In this document: one piece after another, positions 53,693-63,384 of the stretch
Numbering within the stretch: the stretch's first letter is position 1
How the letters are laid out: each line of letters starts with the position of its first letter
NCBI RefSeq assembly: GCF_017565425.1
Contig: NZ_JAGEMK010000002.1
Coordinates: forward strand, 310,001 to 374,000
Length of the DNA: 64,000 nucleotides
Origin: Actinotalea soli
GTDB lineage: Bacteria > Actinomycetota > Actinomycetes > Actinomycetales > Cellulomonadaceae
Direction: 5' to 3'
The notes under the pieces: model-generated
What the model saw: the letters and a program-made list of their open reading frames with translations, nothing else
Told to the model about the DNA's origin: nothing
Databases searched by the model: none
Made by a program: the position numbers and the translations under genes

Positions 53693-54669
53693 AGGTCCTG
53701 GTCACCGGCGCGAGCGGCCTCCTCGGCCGCGCCGTCGCCGCGCGCGTGCTGGCCGCGGGCCACGAGGTCCGCACCTTCCAGCGCAGCCCCAGCACGGTGC
53801 CCGGGGTCGAGGACCTGCGCGGCTCGATGACCGTGGCGGCCGACGTCGAGCGGGCCGTGGACGGGGTCGAGGCCGTGGTCCACCTGGCCGCGAAGGTCTC
53901 CCTCGCGGGGGACCCGGCGGACTTCGAGCGGGTCAACGTCGGCGGCACCGAACGCCTGGTGGCCGCCGCGGCGCGCGAGGGCGTCGCGCGCTTCGTGCAG
54001 GTCTCCTCCCCGTCGGTCGCGCACAGCGGCAGCTCGATCGTCGGCGACGGCGCCCTGCCCGCCGACCCCGTCCATGCCCGCGGGGACTACGCCCGCACCA
54101 AGGCCCAGGCCGAGCTCCTCGCCCTCGCGGCCGACGGCGACGCGATGCGGGTGGTCGCCGTCCGCCCCCACCTGGTGTGGGGCCCGGGGGACACCCAGCT
54201 GGTCGCCCGCATCGTCGCGCGGGCCCGGGCCAGCCGGCTGCCCCTCCTCGACGGTGGTCGGGCGCTGATCGACACCACCTACGTGGACAACGCCGCCTCC
54301 GCGATCGCCGCGGCCCTCGAGCGCGCGGCCGACGACGCCGTGCACGGCAACGCCTACGTGGTGACCAACGGTGAGCCCCGCCCCGTGGCCGAGATGCTCG
54401 CGGGGATCTGCGCGGCCTCGGGCGCCCCGGTCCCGCGCTGGAGCGTCCCGGCGGGCCTGGCCCGCGCGGCCGGGGGAGCGGTCGAGGCCGTGTGGCGGGT
54501 GCGCCCGGGGCAGGACGAGCCACCGATGACCCGGTTCCTCGCCGAGCAGCTGTCGACCGCCCACTGGTTCGACCAGCGCCGCACCCGTGCCGACCTCCGC
54601 TGGACCCCCGAGGTCACGATCGACGAGGGCCTGGCCCGGCTCAGGGCCGCAGGAGCGCGCGGAGGCTGA
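53689..54669 (+). CDS. oleD: OleD, NADPH-dependent 2-alkyl-3-ketoacid reductase
   Basis: 326 aa, extended SDR. Rossmann motif VTGASGLLGRAV, catalytic Tyr/Lys in YARTKAQAE, and HLVWGPGDTQLV. Reduces the OleA product to the beta-hydroxy acid used by OleC. GTG start overlaps the oleBC stop. The 3-prime end overlaps the convergent NmrA-type gene by 29 bp. Confidence 0.93.
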   Translation: MKVLVTGASGLLGRAVAARVLAAGHEVRTFQRSPSTVPGVEDLRGSMTVAADVERAVDGVEAVVHLAAKVSLAGDPADFERVNVGGTERLVAAAAREGVARFVQVSSPSVAHSGSSIVGDGALPADPVHARGDYARTKAQAELLALAADGDAMRVVAVRPHLVWGPGDTQLVARIVARARASRLPLLDGGRALIDTTYVDNAASAIAAALERAADDAVHGNAYVVTNGEPRPVAEMLAGICAASGAPVPRWSVPAGLARAAGGAVEAVWRVRPGQDEPPMTRFLAEQLSTAHWFDQRRTRADLRWTPEVTIDEGLARLRAAGARGG

Positions 54670-55477
54670 GGGGCGGCTGGCCGGTGACGCGCTCGACGTG
54701 GTCGGTGACGGCGGCCATCTCGCCGGCGGCGATCGCGGTGTAGGTCGAGACCCAGGCGTCGACCTGCCAGTCGGGGGCGCCGTAGCTGCTGCGCGAGGCG
54801 TAGGCCTCCGCGAGGGTCTCCGGGACGTAGCGGACCTCGCGGCCCGTGACCTCGGTGATCGTCGCGGCGACCTCGTCGAGGCTCAGGGCCTCGGGGCCGG
54901 TGAGGTCGTAGGTGCGCCCCGCGTGCCGTCGAGGGTCGAGCAGCACGGTGGTCGCGACGCGGGCGACGTCGGCCCGGGCGACCGCCCCGAGGCGACCGTC
55001 CCCGGCCGGGCCGCGCAGGGCTCCGTCGGGCCCGACGAACTCGGGGAGCACGTCGAGGTAGAGATTGTCCCGCAGCAGGGTGTGGCGCAGGCCCGCGCGG
55101 CGCAGGTGCTCCTCGGTGGCGGCGTGGTCGCGGCCCAGCAGGAAGGTCGACGTGGGGCTCGCGCCGAGGAAGGACGTGTAGACCACGTGGTCGACCCCCG
55201 CCTCGGCCGCGTCGTCGATGAAGGCCCGGTGCTCGGCGACCCGGTCGGCGGACTCCGCGCCCGAGACCATGAAGAGGACCTCGACCCCCTCGAGGGCGTG
55301 CATCGCGTCCTGCCCGTAGGCGACCTGACGGACCTCGGCCCCGGGCAGGTCGGGGGCGCGGCGTGGGTCGCGGACCAGGAGGCGCTGGGGCACTCCGGCC
55401 GCGGCGACGGCGCGGGCCACCAAGCCCCCGACCTTCCCGGTCGCCCCGGTGACGGCAAGGGCGGGTGCATCGGTCAC
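54641..55477 (-). CDS. NmrA-like NAD(P)-binding SDR
   Basis: 278 aa. VTGATGKVGGLVARAV is the dinucleotide motif; VVYTSFLGASP, LLRDNLYLDVLPEF and TYDLTGPEALSLDEVA match the NmrA/QorR-like atypical SDRs (quinone oxidoreductase 2-like). GTG start after AGGAGGTGACCCC, overlapping the upstream hydrolase stop. Confidence 0.85.
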   Translation of the reverse strand: MTDAPALAVTGATGKVGGLVARAVAAAGVPQRLLVRDPRRAPDLPGAEVRQVAYGQDAMHALEGVEVLFMVSGAESADRVAEHRAFIDDAAEAGVDHVVYTSFLGASPTSTFLLGRDHAATEEHLRRAGLRHTLLRDNLYLDVLPEFVGPDGALRGPAGDGRLGAVARADVARVATTVLLDPRRHAGRTYDLTGPEALSLDEVAATITEVTGREVRYVPETLAEAYASRSSYGAPDWQVDAWVSTYTAIAAGEMAAVTDHVERVTGQPPLSLRALLRP

Positions 55478-56289
55478 GGGGTCACCTCCTCGAGCCACGC
55501 CAGGGCCCGGGCCGCGACCTCCTCGGTGCGGTCGAGCAACGCGTGCTCCCCGCCCGAGAGCACCTCGAGCCGGGAGCCCTCGGGCAGCAGGGGCAGGCCG
55601 ATGCGGGCCTGGGTCAGCAGCGGGTGCTCCTCGCCGTCGACCAGGGCCCCGCCGTGCAGCAGCAGCACCGGGCAGGCCACCGTGCCGAGCAGCTCGGCCT
55701 GGTCCACCTCGGTGAAGTCCGCGAGGGTCTGCTCGGAGATCTCGAGCTCCTCACGCCCCGAGGGCCCGTCGTCGAGCACCGTGGTGCGGCCCGTGCTCGT
55801 GAGCTCGGCCATCTTGGCGGGGGACAGCACCTCCTCCCAGGGGTGCTCGATCGGGCCGGACACCGCACCGGTCAGGACCATGGCCCGCACGTGCGGGGAG
55901 CCCGCGCGGAGGGCGACCAGCGCCCCCATGCTGTGCGCGTGCACCACCTGGTGGGTGTACCCGGCCGCGGCGAGGTGGGTGCTCGCGGCCTCGAGGTCCT
56001 CGACCTCGTGCGACACCTCGACGACGTCGTCCTCGGAGTCGCCGTGCCCGCCGAAGTCGAAGGCCAGGGTCGCGTAGCCAGCCGCGCGGTAGGCCTTGGC
56101 CAGCCCGTCGGTGCGGCCGCGTGAGGAGCGGTCGGCGAGGAACCCGTGCGCGAAGAGGACGGCGCGGGCTGGAGCGGTCGCAGTGCGACCCTCGGCGGGG
56201 TCGGCCGAGGTGCCCGCGCTGACCTCCGCGGCGTCGAGGGTGCCCGACAAGGCGACCCCCCGCGGGGTGGTGATGCGGATCTCGGCCAT
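55474..56289 (-). CDS. Alpha/beta hydrolase
   Basis: 271 aa. FAHGFLADRSSRGR near the oxyanion hole, nucleophile Ser in HAHSMGALVA, acid in DGEEHPLL region, His in GGEHALL. Cytoplasmic; substrate unknown. ATG 6 nt after TACGGT (leaderless), operon with the NmrA-like gene. Confidence 0.82.
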   Translation of the reverse strand: MAEIRITTPRGVALSGTLDAAEVSAGTSADPAEGRTATAPARAVLFAHGFLADRSSRGRTDGLAKAYRAAGYATLAFDFGGHGDSEDDVVEVSHEVEDLEAASTHLAAAGYTHQVVHAHSMGALVALRAGSPHVRAMVLTGAVSGPIEHPWEEVLSPAKMAELTSTGRTTVLDDGPSGREELEISEQTLADFTEVDQAELLGTVACPVLLLHGGALVDGEEHPLLTQARIGLPLLPEGSRLEVLSGGEHALLDRTEEVAARALAWLEEVTP

Positions 56290-56407
56290 CCCCCGACCGT
56301 AGGCCCCCCGGGTGACACCTGTGTGAACTTGAGCGCCCCGGTCCTCGGACGCGACGGTTGGCGCAGCGCGTCCGACACACTCGACCCCGTGGCGGACAGG
56401 TAGAGGT

Positions 56408-57092
56408 ATGAGCGACGGACCAGGCGCCCCGGAGCGGGAGCGCACCTTCAGATCGCTGTACGAGGCGGTGTACGCGGACCTCGTGCGCTTCGTGCAGCGG
56501 CGGATCCATCCCGACCACGCCGAGGACGTCGTCGCCGAGGCCTTCCTCGTCGTGTGGCGTCGTCTCGACGACCTGCCCCGGTCCGAGGACGACGCCCGCG
56601 CGTGGGTCTTCGGTGTCACGCGCAACCTGCTGCTCAACGACCACCGTGGCGAGCAGCGTCGTCGCGCACCGGGGGGTCCGCCTGGCGGACGTCACGACGC
56701 TCTCCGCCCCGGACGAGGTCGACGGGGTCGCCAGCCAGGTGGATCTGACCAGGGCGTGGCGCCGCCTGCCCGACACCCACCAGGAGGCCCTCGCCCTCGC
56801 GGTGTTCGACGGGCTCGACGCGCCGCGCGCCGCTGCCGTGCTCGGCATCTCACCGGTCGCGTTCCGCCTGCGCCTGAGCCGGGCCCGCCGGGCCCTGCGC
56901 CTCCACCTCCTGGACCACCGTGCTGCTCGCAGACCCGGACGGGTTCTCGGCCCTGTGCGTCACGGACGAGTCGGCGGGCCTGTTCACCGCCGGGATGATC
57001 GGGTCCATCGGGACCCCCGCCGACGACGCCCCTCCCGGCCCCCGCGAGCTGGTCGCCACCGACCTCGGTGCGGGGACCATGAGCGCCGGTGA
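56408..57092 (+). pseudogene. ECF sigma factor with a +1 frameshift
   Basis: Frame 1 (from ATG 56408) has sigma region 2: FRSLYEAVYADLVRFVQRRIHPDHAEDVVAEAFLVVWRRLDDLP to VFGVTRNLLLNDHRGEQRRRAPG. After a run of six G (about 56671-56676) the sequence continues in the next frame: VRLADVTTLSAPDEVDGV, then region 4 WRRLPDTHQEALALAVFDGLDAPRAAAVLGISPVAFRLRLSRARRALRLHL. With five G the two parts would be one protein of about 180 aa. No intact anti-sigma gene is adjacent; the frame after about 56913 is non-sigma. Confidence 0.8.
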
Positions 57093-57306
57093 CATCTCCC
57101 TGGTGGCCGGGACCGCCGGGGCCGAGGTCGTCGCGGTGGCGTACCGCAGCACGACGCACGGCGAGGTGCACGCGACCGTGAACGGCGGGCACTTCGCGCT
57201 CTGGTTCCCTGGCGACGAGCTCCGCGACGGGGCGACCGAGGGAGTCCAGCTCGAGGCGACGTTCCGTGACGGGTCCACGGCGACCGCAGTGCTCACTCTC
57301 ACGTGA
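56920..57306 (+). pseudogene. C-terminal part of an unknown protein behind the sigma gene
   Basis: GTG at 56920 overlaps the sigma tail; 128 codons, beta-rich (GAEVVAVAYRSTTHGEVHATVNGGHFALWFPG). It lacks any N-terminal signal or TM region, so looks like the extracytoplasmic C-terminal portion of the usual sigma-linked membrane protein, fused by deletion at about 56910-56925. Two 14-bp near-identical repeats (CTGGCACCCAGGAC, CTGACACCCAGGAC) follow at 57325 and 57341. Confidence 0.45.
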
Positions 57307-57450
57307 GGACCCCGCCGAGCACCACTGGCACCCAGGACAACTGACACCCAGGACCACCGACCCTCGCCGTCCAGCCCCGGCGGTGCCAGGCTCGGGGTCG
57401 GGACGAGTCTGCCGCGTCCCATCGCTCCGCAACGGTGAGGAGAGAGTCCG

Positions 57451-59099
57451 ATGGATGAGTTCGACGTCGTCGTGGTCGGTTCGGGGACGGGGATGGCGGC
57501 CGCGCTCGCGGCGGTCGACGCCGGGATGTCGGTGCTCCTGGTGGAGAAGGGGCCGACGGTGGGCGGCTCGACGGCCTTGTCGGGCGGTGGGTTCTGGATC
57601 CCCGGCAACTCGATCCTGCGGGAGAGCGGACAGCGCGAGGACCCCGAGCGGTTGCAGGCCTACCTGCGTGCCGTGACCCGCGGTGAGGTCGAGGACGAGC
57701 GGTGGCAGACGCACATCGACGAGGGCCCGGCGGCGGTCGACATGATCCGGCGCCTCACGCCGTTGTCCTTTCAGTTCATGGCCGAGTACGCCGACTACTT
57801 CCCCGAGCTCGAGGGCGGGTCGGCCACGGGCCGTGCCTGCGAGCCCAAGCCCTTCGACGCCAAGACCCTCGGTGTGCACCGCGACAAGATCATCGCCCCG
57901 GCGCTCGCCGCGCCCTTCCCGATGCCGATCACCTCCCGCGGCTACAAGTGGCTCAACCTAGTCGCGCGCTCGCCGCGCGGTGTCCTCACGGCCGCGCCTC
58001 TGGTGGGTCTCGGTCTCGGCGGGCTGGCCCTCAAGCGGGAGTACGTCGCAGGTGGCCAGGCCCTCGCCGCGGGGATGCTGGCCGGTCTGCTGGCCCGTCG
58101 CATCCCCATCTGGACCGGCACCGCCCTCAAGGACCTGAGCCTCGAGGACGGGCGCGTGGTCGGAGTCGTGCTGGACCAGGACGGCACCGACCTGATGGTG
58201 CGGGCGAGGCGCGGGGTGATCCTCGCCTCGGGCGGTTTCGACCGGAACCCCGCGATGCGCAAGGAGTACCAGTCGGACGTCGTCGACGGCTCGTGGAGCT
58301 TGGGGACTCCCGGCGACACCGGAGAGGTCATCCAGATCGCGCAGGGTCACGGTGCGGACCTGGCGTTCATGGACGCGGCATGGTGGTTCCCCGCGATCCC
58401 CGTGCCCGGCCCCATGCCCGGTGTCCTGCTGGCGGAGCGTTCCCTGCCCGGCCAGATCATCGTGAACGGCCACGGCCACCGGTTCATGAACGAGCGATCA
58501 ACTACATGAGTGCCGGGCAGATCATCACGGCCAAGCACAGGCCCGAGGATCCGCACGTCCCTGCGTGGCAGGTCTTCGACCAGCGCTACCGCAACCGGTA
58601 CCTGTACGGCGGCGGGCTGTTCCCCCGGCAACCCCTGCCCCAGGAGTGGTACGACGCCGGCATCGCCATGAAGGCCGACTCGATGGACGGGCTCGCGGCC
58701 GCCCTCGGCATGCCTGACCTGCCCTTGACCGTCGAGCGGTTCAACCTCCTGGCGAACGCGGGGCGTGACGACGACTTCGGTCGCGGCGACTCGGCCTACG
58801 ACCGCTACTACGGCGACCCGTCGGTGACACCCAACCCCTGCCTGGGGCCGATCGACCGCGGCCCGTTCTACGCGGTGCAGGTGGTCCCTGGTGATCTGGG
58901 GACCTGCGGCGGGGTGCGCGCCGACCGGTACGCCCGAGCGCTACGCCCGGACGGTTCGCCGATCGACGGGCTGTACGCGATCGGCAACGCGGCAGGCAAC
59001 GCGTTCGGCAGGGTCTACCCCGGGCCCGGGGCGACCGTCGGCCAGGGCATCACCTTCGGCTACGCGGCCGCCCGGCACGCCGCGGGCCGGCTGGGGTAG
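57451..59099 (+). pseudogene. FAD-dependent dehydrogenase (3-oxosteroid 1-dehydrogenase-like), frameshifted
   Basis: Frame 1 runs 57451-58509: VVVVGSGTGMAAALAA (FAD motif), GGSTALSGGGFWIPGN, GVILASGGFDRNP, to NGHGHRFMNE. Frame 2 then continues AINYMSAGQII to GLYAIGNAAGNAFGRVYPGPGATVGQGITFGYAAARHAAGRLG. One G is missing in GAGCGATC (58492-58497; GAGGCGATC restores the frame). The whole would be about 549 aa, the usual length of KstD/flavocytochrome c-type enzymes. Good ribosome binding site (GGTGAGGAGAG). Sequencing error is possible. Confidence 0.82.
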
Positions 59100-59187
59100 G
59101 GCCGGCGTCGCCCCTGGTCCGCGTCTTCGAGGCCCCTTGCTCGGCAGAAGGCCGCCGCTAGTGTTCGAGCGGGCGAGAGGAGCGCGT

Positions 59188-59358
59188 ATGACCGACCACC
59201 TGGATCCGCAGGCCCCAGCCGTCGCGGTGGGTCTCGGGGTGCTGTCGGTCGTGGCGCTGCTCGAGCGCGGGGGGCTCACGTCCTCGGTGATCCTGCTCGC
59301 GATCGTCGCGTCCTACGTCGTCGTTGGCGCACGCACGTACCTGGCCCTGCGGGGCTGA
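59188..59358 (+). CDS. Small two-TM membrane protein
   Basis: 56 aa, two hydrophobic segments (VAVGLGVLSVVALLE and SSVILLAIVASYVVVGARTYL). GAGAGGAG lies upstream of the ATG. Unknown family. Confidence 0.6.
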   Translation: MTDHLDPQAPAVAVGLGVLSVVALLERGGLTSSVILLAIVASYVVVGARTYLALRG

Positions 59359-59378
59359 CCCCCTCGAGGCCGCTCCCC

Positions 59379-60377
59379 TCACACCGCCGGCGGAGCCTCC
59401 CGCGTGAGCTCCGCGGCACGGGTGAACCGGCGTCCCCAGTCGGCGACGAGGTCGACGAGCTCGGGCGGGGCGACCACCTCGAAGTCGGCACCGACGGCTC
59501 CGAGCATCATCGCCGGCCAGTCGAGGCTGTCGGTGCTCATCCGCAGCCGGCAGCGGTCGTCGTCGAGGTCCTCGACAGTGCCCCAGCGGTCGGCCTCCGA
59601 CCGCACGGTGGCGCCGGGCGCGTGCACGAGGACGTCGACCGAGTAGCGCTGCGGGAGGGTCTCGATCCCTGCGCGGACGAAGGCTGCGGCGTCCTCGGCG
59701 GGGAGCTCGCGGGGCCGGAAGCGGACCCCGGAACGGTGGGGTTCGCTGATGCGGTCCAGGCGGAAGCTGCGCCAGTCGTGCCGGGTGAGGTCGTAGGCGA
59801 CGAGGTACCAGCGGCGCCCGAGCGAGACCAGGCGGTGCGGTTCCACCTGACGCACCGTCCTCTCGCCGGACCTGGCGGCGTAGCTCACGTCGAGGCGTTC
59901 GTCGTCACGGCAGGCCTGAGCCACCGTCACCAGGAGGTCGGGGTCGACCATCGTCTCCCCGGGTGGGCCGGGGGCGCCGGGTCCCCATGTCCCGCGGACC
60001 GTCACCGCTCGCAGGGCCTCCACCCGGTGCCGCAGCCGCGCAGGCATGACCTGCACCACCTTGGCCAGGGCCTGGACCGCGGCCTCCTCGATCCCGGCGA
60101 TCGATCCGTGCGCTGCGGTCTGCAGGCCGACGGCGATCGCGACGGCCTCCTCGTCGTCGAGGACCAGCGGAGGCAGGGCCGCCCCCGTCGCGAGCTGGTA
60201 CCCGCCGCCGACGCCCCGGTCGGCGTCGACCGGGTACCCGAGGTCCCGCAGCCGGTCGACGTCGCGGCGCAGGGTCCGAGGGCTGACCTCGAGCCGGGTG
60301 GCCAGCTCGTGCCCGGGCCAGTACCGGTGGTTCTGCAGGAGGGCGAGGAGCTGCAGCATCCGTGCGCTCGTGGACAT
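59379..60377 (-). CDS. WYL-domain transcriptional regulator
   Basis: 332 aa. N-terminal HTH_11 (MLQLLALLQNHRYWPGHELATRLEVSPRTLRRDVDRLRDLGYPVDADRGVGGGYQL), then a WYL domain (about 140-210: VEPHRLVSLGRRWYLVAYDLTRHDWRSFRLDRI) and a WCX-type C-terminus. WYL proteins bind nucleic-acid or nucleotide ligands in several known cases. ATG 6 nt after TAGCGT (leaderless). Divergent from the NmrA-like gene, its probable target. Confidence 0.92.
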   Translation of the reverse strand: MSTSARMLQLLALLQNHRYWPGHELATRLEVSPRTLRRDVDRLRDLGYPVDADRGVGGGYQLATGAALPPLVLDDEEAVAIAVGLQTAAHGSIAGIEEAAVQALAKVVQVMPARLRHRVEALRAVTVRGTWGPGAPGPPGETMVDPDLLVTVAQACRDDERLDVSYAARSGERTVRQVEPHRLVSLGRRWYLVAYDLTRHDWRSFRLDRISEPHRSGVRFRPRELPAEDAAAFVRAGIETLPQRYSVDVLVHAPGATVRSEADRWGTVEDLDDDRCRLRMSTDSLDWPAMMLGAVGADFEVVAPPELVDLVADWGRRFTRAAELTREAPPAV

Positions 60378-60462
60378 CCCGTCACGCTACCGAGGATTGA
60401 GGTCATCAACTGACCGGAATCCGCTGGATCGTGGAGGACATCACGACACCGAGGAGCCAGAC

Positions 60463-61284
60463 ATGACCATCCTGATCACCGGGGCGACGGGCACCGTCGG
60501 CCGCCACCTCGTCCAGCAGCTCACGGAGGCCGGCCACGAGGTCCGCGCCCTGACCCGGGACCCCGCCACGGCAGAGCTGCCGGCCGGCGTCGAGGTCGTC
60601 GCCGGGGACCTGACCGACCCCGCGACCCTGCCGCTGGCCTTCGACGGCGTCACCGCGGTGCACCTGATCACCTTCGGTGGAAGCGACGGGGCTCCGTTGA
60701 CCACCGGGGCGGAGCTGGTCCGGCTCGCGTCCCGGGCCGGGGTGCGACGCGTCACGGTGCTCGGGGGGTGGGAGGAGAGCACGGTCGAGCCGGCCCTGCG
60801 CGCGAGCGACCTCGGGTGGACGTCGCTCGAACCGGTCGAGTTCATGTCCGGTGCCCTGGAGTGGGTCGGCTCCGTCCGGGAGCACGGTGCGGTGCGACTC
60901 ATGGCCGGGTGGGCGAGCGCCGTCGTGCACGAGGCCGACATCGCGGCTGTCGCGAGGGTGGCCCTCACCGAGGACGGGCACGCCGGCATGACCTACCCGA
61001 TCACCGGGCCGCAGGCCCTGACCCCTGCCGAGAGGGCCCGTCTCCTCGGCACAGCCGCAGGGCGGCACATCGGCTTCGAGCAGCTCACGGAGGAGCAGGA
61101 ACGAGAACGGCTGCGCGCCTACGGGTACCCCGAGGAGTACGTCGAGTTCGGCATCCAGCTCGCCACCCAGCCACCCGAGCAGGCCGCCGTGGTGCACCCG
61201 ACGGTCGAACGGGTCACCGGCCGGGCCGCCCGCACCTTCGCCCAGTGGGCGCAGGAGCACGCCGACGCGTTCCGTGGTGCCTGA
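60463..61284 (+). CDS. NmrA-like NAD(P)-binding protein
   Basis: 273 aa. ILITGATGTVGRHLVQQL is the dinucleotide motif, then VHLITFGG, VTVLGGWE, EPVEFMSGALEW, and YPITGPQALTPAERA. Atypical SDR without an obvious YxxxK pair; a sensor or reductase. Ribosome binding site GAGGAG. Divergent from the WYL regulator. Confidence 0.85.
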   Translation: MTILITGATGTVGRHLVQQLTEAGHEVRALTRDPATAELPAGVEVVAGDLTDPATLPLAFDGVTAVHLITFGGSDGAPLTTGAELVRLASRAGVRRVTVLGGWEESTVEPALRASDLGWTSLEPVEFMSGALEWVGSVREHGAVRLMAGWASAVVHEADIAAVARVALTEDGHAGMTYPITGPQALTPAERARLLGTAAGRHIGFEQLTEEQERERLRAYGYPEEYVEFGIQLATQPPEQAAVVHPTVERVTGRAARTFAQWAQEHADAFRGA

Positions 61285-61428
61285 GGCGCGGGGTCGCCGT
61301 CGTGCCGGGGACCATCGGCCCTGGCCCCGGCCCACCCCTCAGGAGGAGCCTGGGAGGGCAGCGAGTCGGTGCGGGTCCCCGCACCCCCACATGGTCGTGC
61401 GCCCGCCCCGCGCGGGAGGAGGACGGCC

Positions 61429-62271
61429 ATGTCCCGGACCATCATCGTGGGCGTCGAGGGGGGCACCTCGAGCCATGACGCCGTGCTGTGGGCGGCCCAC
61501 GCCGCACACGACCGTGGCGAGGAGCTCGTGCTCGTCCACGCCACCGGGTTCCCGACCATCGCGGTCGAGCTGTACGACGACGCCGTGCAGCAGGGCGCCC
61601 GGAACCTCCTGGCCCAGGAGGCCCAACGGGTGCGCGAGGCGGTGCCGATCGTCCCGCGGATCGTGCTCGACCCGAGGCGTCCGGCCCACGCCCTGTGCGA
61701 CCGCTCGCACGACGCGGACCTCGTCGTCGTCGGCTCGCACCCGTTGACGCCCCTCGAGAGGGTGATCATCGGCTCGTTGAGCTACCAGGTGGCGGCCGGG
61801 TCCTTCTGCCCGGTGATCGTCGTCCCGCACCTGCCCGACCCATCTGCCACCCGGGTGGTGGTCGGGGTGGACGGGTCGCCCGACTCCGTCGCTGCCGTGG
61901 CCTTCGCCGCGGCCGAGGCGGACCGGGCCGGCGCCGAGCTGCACGTGGTCCACACCTGGGAGCAGCCCGCGGTCTACGTGTCGGTCGAGTACCTCGCCGG
62001 GGGGTTCGACGAGCAGATGATCGAGAACGAGCAGGTGGTGCTCGCCGAGTCCGTCGCGGGGCTCGCCGAGCAGTACCCGGACCTCGTCGTCGAGCAGCAC
62101 CTGGTCCAGGGGCAGCCGGCCACGGCGCTGATCGAGGCGGCTCAGGGGGCCAGGCTCCTCGTCGTCGGGACCCACGGTCGGCACGGCGTCGCGCGGATGC
62201 TGCTGGGGTCGGTCGCGCACACCGTGGTGCTGCACGCGCCGTGCCCCGTGGCCGTGGTGCGCATCCGTTGA
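61429..62271 (+). CDS. Tandem-domain universal stress protein
   Basis: 280 aa with two Usp domains. Domain 1 starts TIIVGVEGGTSSHDAVLWAA and has VVVGSHPLTPLERVIIGSLSYQVA; domain 2 starts VVVGVDGSPDSVAAVAFAA and ends VVGTHGRHGVARMLLGSVAHTVVLHAPCPVAVV, the ATP-binding G2XG9GS/T motif. Domain 1 is degenerate at that motif. Role in stress and dormancy by family. Confidence 0.93.
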   Translation: MSRTIIVGVEGGTSSHDAVLWAAHAAHDRGEELVLVHATGFPTIAVELYDDAVQQGARNLLAQEAQRVREAVPIVPRIVLDPRRPAHALCDRSHDADLVVVGSHPLTPLERVIIGSLSYQVAAGSFCPVIVVPHLPDPSATRVVVGVDGSPDSVAAVAFAAAEADRAGAELHVVHTWEQPAVYVSVEYLAGGFDEQMIENEQVVLAESVAGLAEQYPDLVVEQHLVQGQPATALIEAAQGARLLVVGTHGRHGVARMLLGSVAHTVVLHAPCPVAVVRIR

Positions 62272-62358
62272 GTGCCGAGCGCCGGGCGCCGAGTGTCCGT
62301 CGTCACTTCACCCCCACCGGGGTTGCGGGCCTGGACCTGGGTGGGGTGAAGTTGACCC

Positions 62359-62904
62359 GTGGACGACGGCGTACCGGAACCCGAGGCGCGGGCGCTCGCG
62401 GCCCTCGAGGCCAGCGGGCTGCGGCACCGCATCCTGCGGCACGGTCCGGTGAGCAGCCTCGCCGAGGCGGCCAAGGCCCGTCGGGTGAGCCCCGCCCACC
62501 TGGTGAAGTCCCTCGTGGTGCGTCGCGGCGAGGAGGACTACCTCTTCGTGCTCGTGCCGGGGGACCGGACCATCTCCTGGCCCAAGCTGCGCGAGACCCT
62601 GGGCGTCTCACGCCTGTCCATGCCCGACGCCGCGACCGCCCGGGACGTCACCGGCTACGAGCGCGGCACCATCACCCCCTTCGGCTCGACCCACCCGTGG
62701 CCGGTGGTCGCCGACGCCCGGGTCCCCGGGCACCCGGTGTCGATCGGTGCGGGGGGCCACGGGGTGGCCGCGACGGTCGACGGCAGCAAGCTGGTCCTGG
62801 CCCTGGGGGCGACCGTGGCCGACGTGACCGATTCCGAGGGCGGGCCGCCGGACGAGCCCGCGGATCGCCCCGGACCGGGAACATCCGAGCCCTCCCGCAC
62901 GTAG
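62359..62904 (+). CDS. YbaK/ProX-type aminoacyl-tRNA deacylase
   Basis: 181 aa. VSSLAEAAKARRVSPAHLVKSLVVRRGEEDYLFVLVPGDRTISWPKLRETLG and TGYERGTITPFGSTHPWPVVAD are the YbaK editing-domain segments with the conserved Lys (VKSLV). Removes mischarged amino acids from tRNA in trans. The last 20 residues are a Pro/Asp-rich tail. GTG start. Confidence 0.88.
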   Translation: MDDGVPEPEARALAALEASGLRHRILRHGPVSSLAEAAKARRVSPAHLVKSLVVRRGEEDYLFVLVPGDRTISWPKLRETLGVSRLSMPDAATARDVTGYERGTITPFGSTHPWPVVADARVPGHPVSIGAGGHGVAATVDGSKLVLALGATVADVTDSEGGPPDEPADRPGPGTSEPSRT

Positions 62905-62946
62905 TACCCAGAGGTGGGTCTGATCTTGCGCCCCACCGTCACGACG

Positions 62947-63384
62947 ATGAGAGGTTCCGTGGACCCCCACGATCAGCAGTCCGACCAGCCCCTGCCCGGG
63001 AGCGTCGCGGTGCGGCACGACGAGCAGGGCTCGGTGGTCACGTTGCGCGGCGAGGTCGACGCCTCCCTGCGCGACGACGCCGGTCTCACCATGGCTGCCG
63101 TGCTCGCCCACGGCGGCCCTGTCCTGGTCGAGATGTCCGGCGTGACCTTCATCGACTCCTCGGGCCTGGCCTTCGTCATCCAGCTGCACCGCCTGGGCGT
63201 CGAGGACGAGACCCAGCCCTGCACCCTGCTGAACCCGCCGGACCTGGTCCTGGAGATGCTCGAGATGGTCGGGCTCGGCGGGGAGATCCCGCTGGCCTTC
63301 ACCCCGGGGGACGGCGATCCTGAGGACCCGTGGGCGGGCATCGCGGCCGCCGAGGCCGAGGATCTCGCCTCCTCGACCGCGTAG
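62947..63384 (+). CDS. STAS-domain protein (anti-anti-sigma type)
   Basis: 145 aa from ATG 62947; a GTG at 62959 has the better site (GAGAGG). STAS fold: VVTLRGEVDASLRDDAGLTMA, VLVEMSGVTFIDSSGLAFVIQL, with the phosphorylatable Ser in the DSSGL loop. By family it releases a sigma factor from its anti-sigma kinase; no RsbW-like kinase is adjacent. A 35-residue acidic C-terminal extension follows. The stop lies in a 16-bp tandem repeat. Confidence 0.87.
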   Translation: MRGSVDPHDQQSDQPLPGSVAVRHDEQGSVVTLRGEVDASLRDDAGLTMAAVLAHGGPVLVEMSGVTFIDSSGLAFVIQLHRLGVEDETQPCTLLNPPDLVLEMLEMVGLGGEIPLAFTPGDGDPEDPWAGIAAAEAEDLASSTA

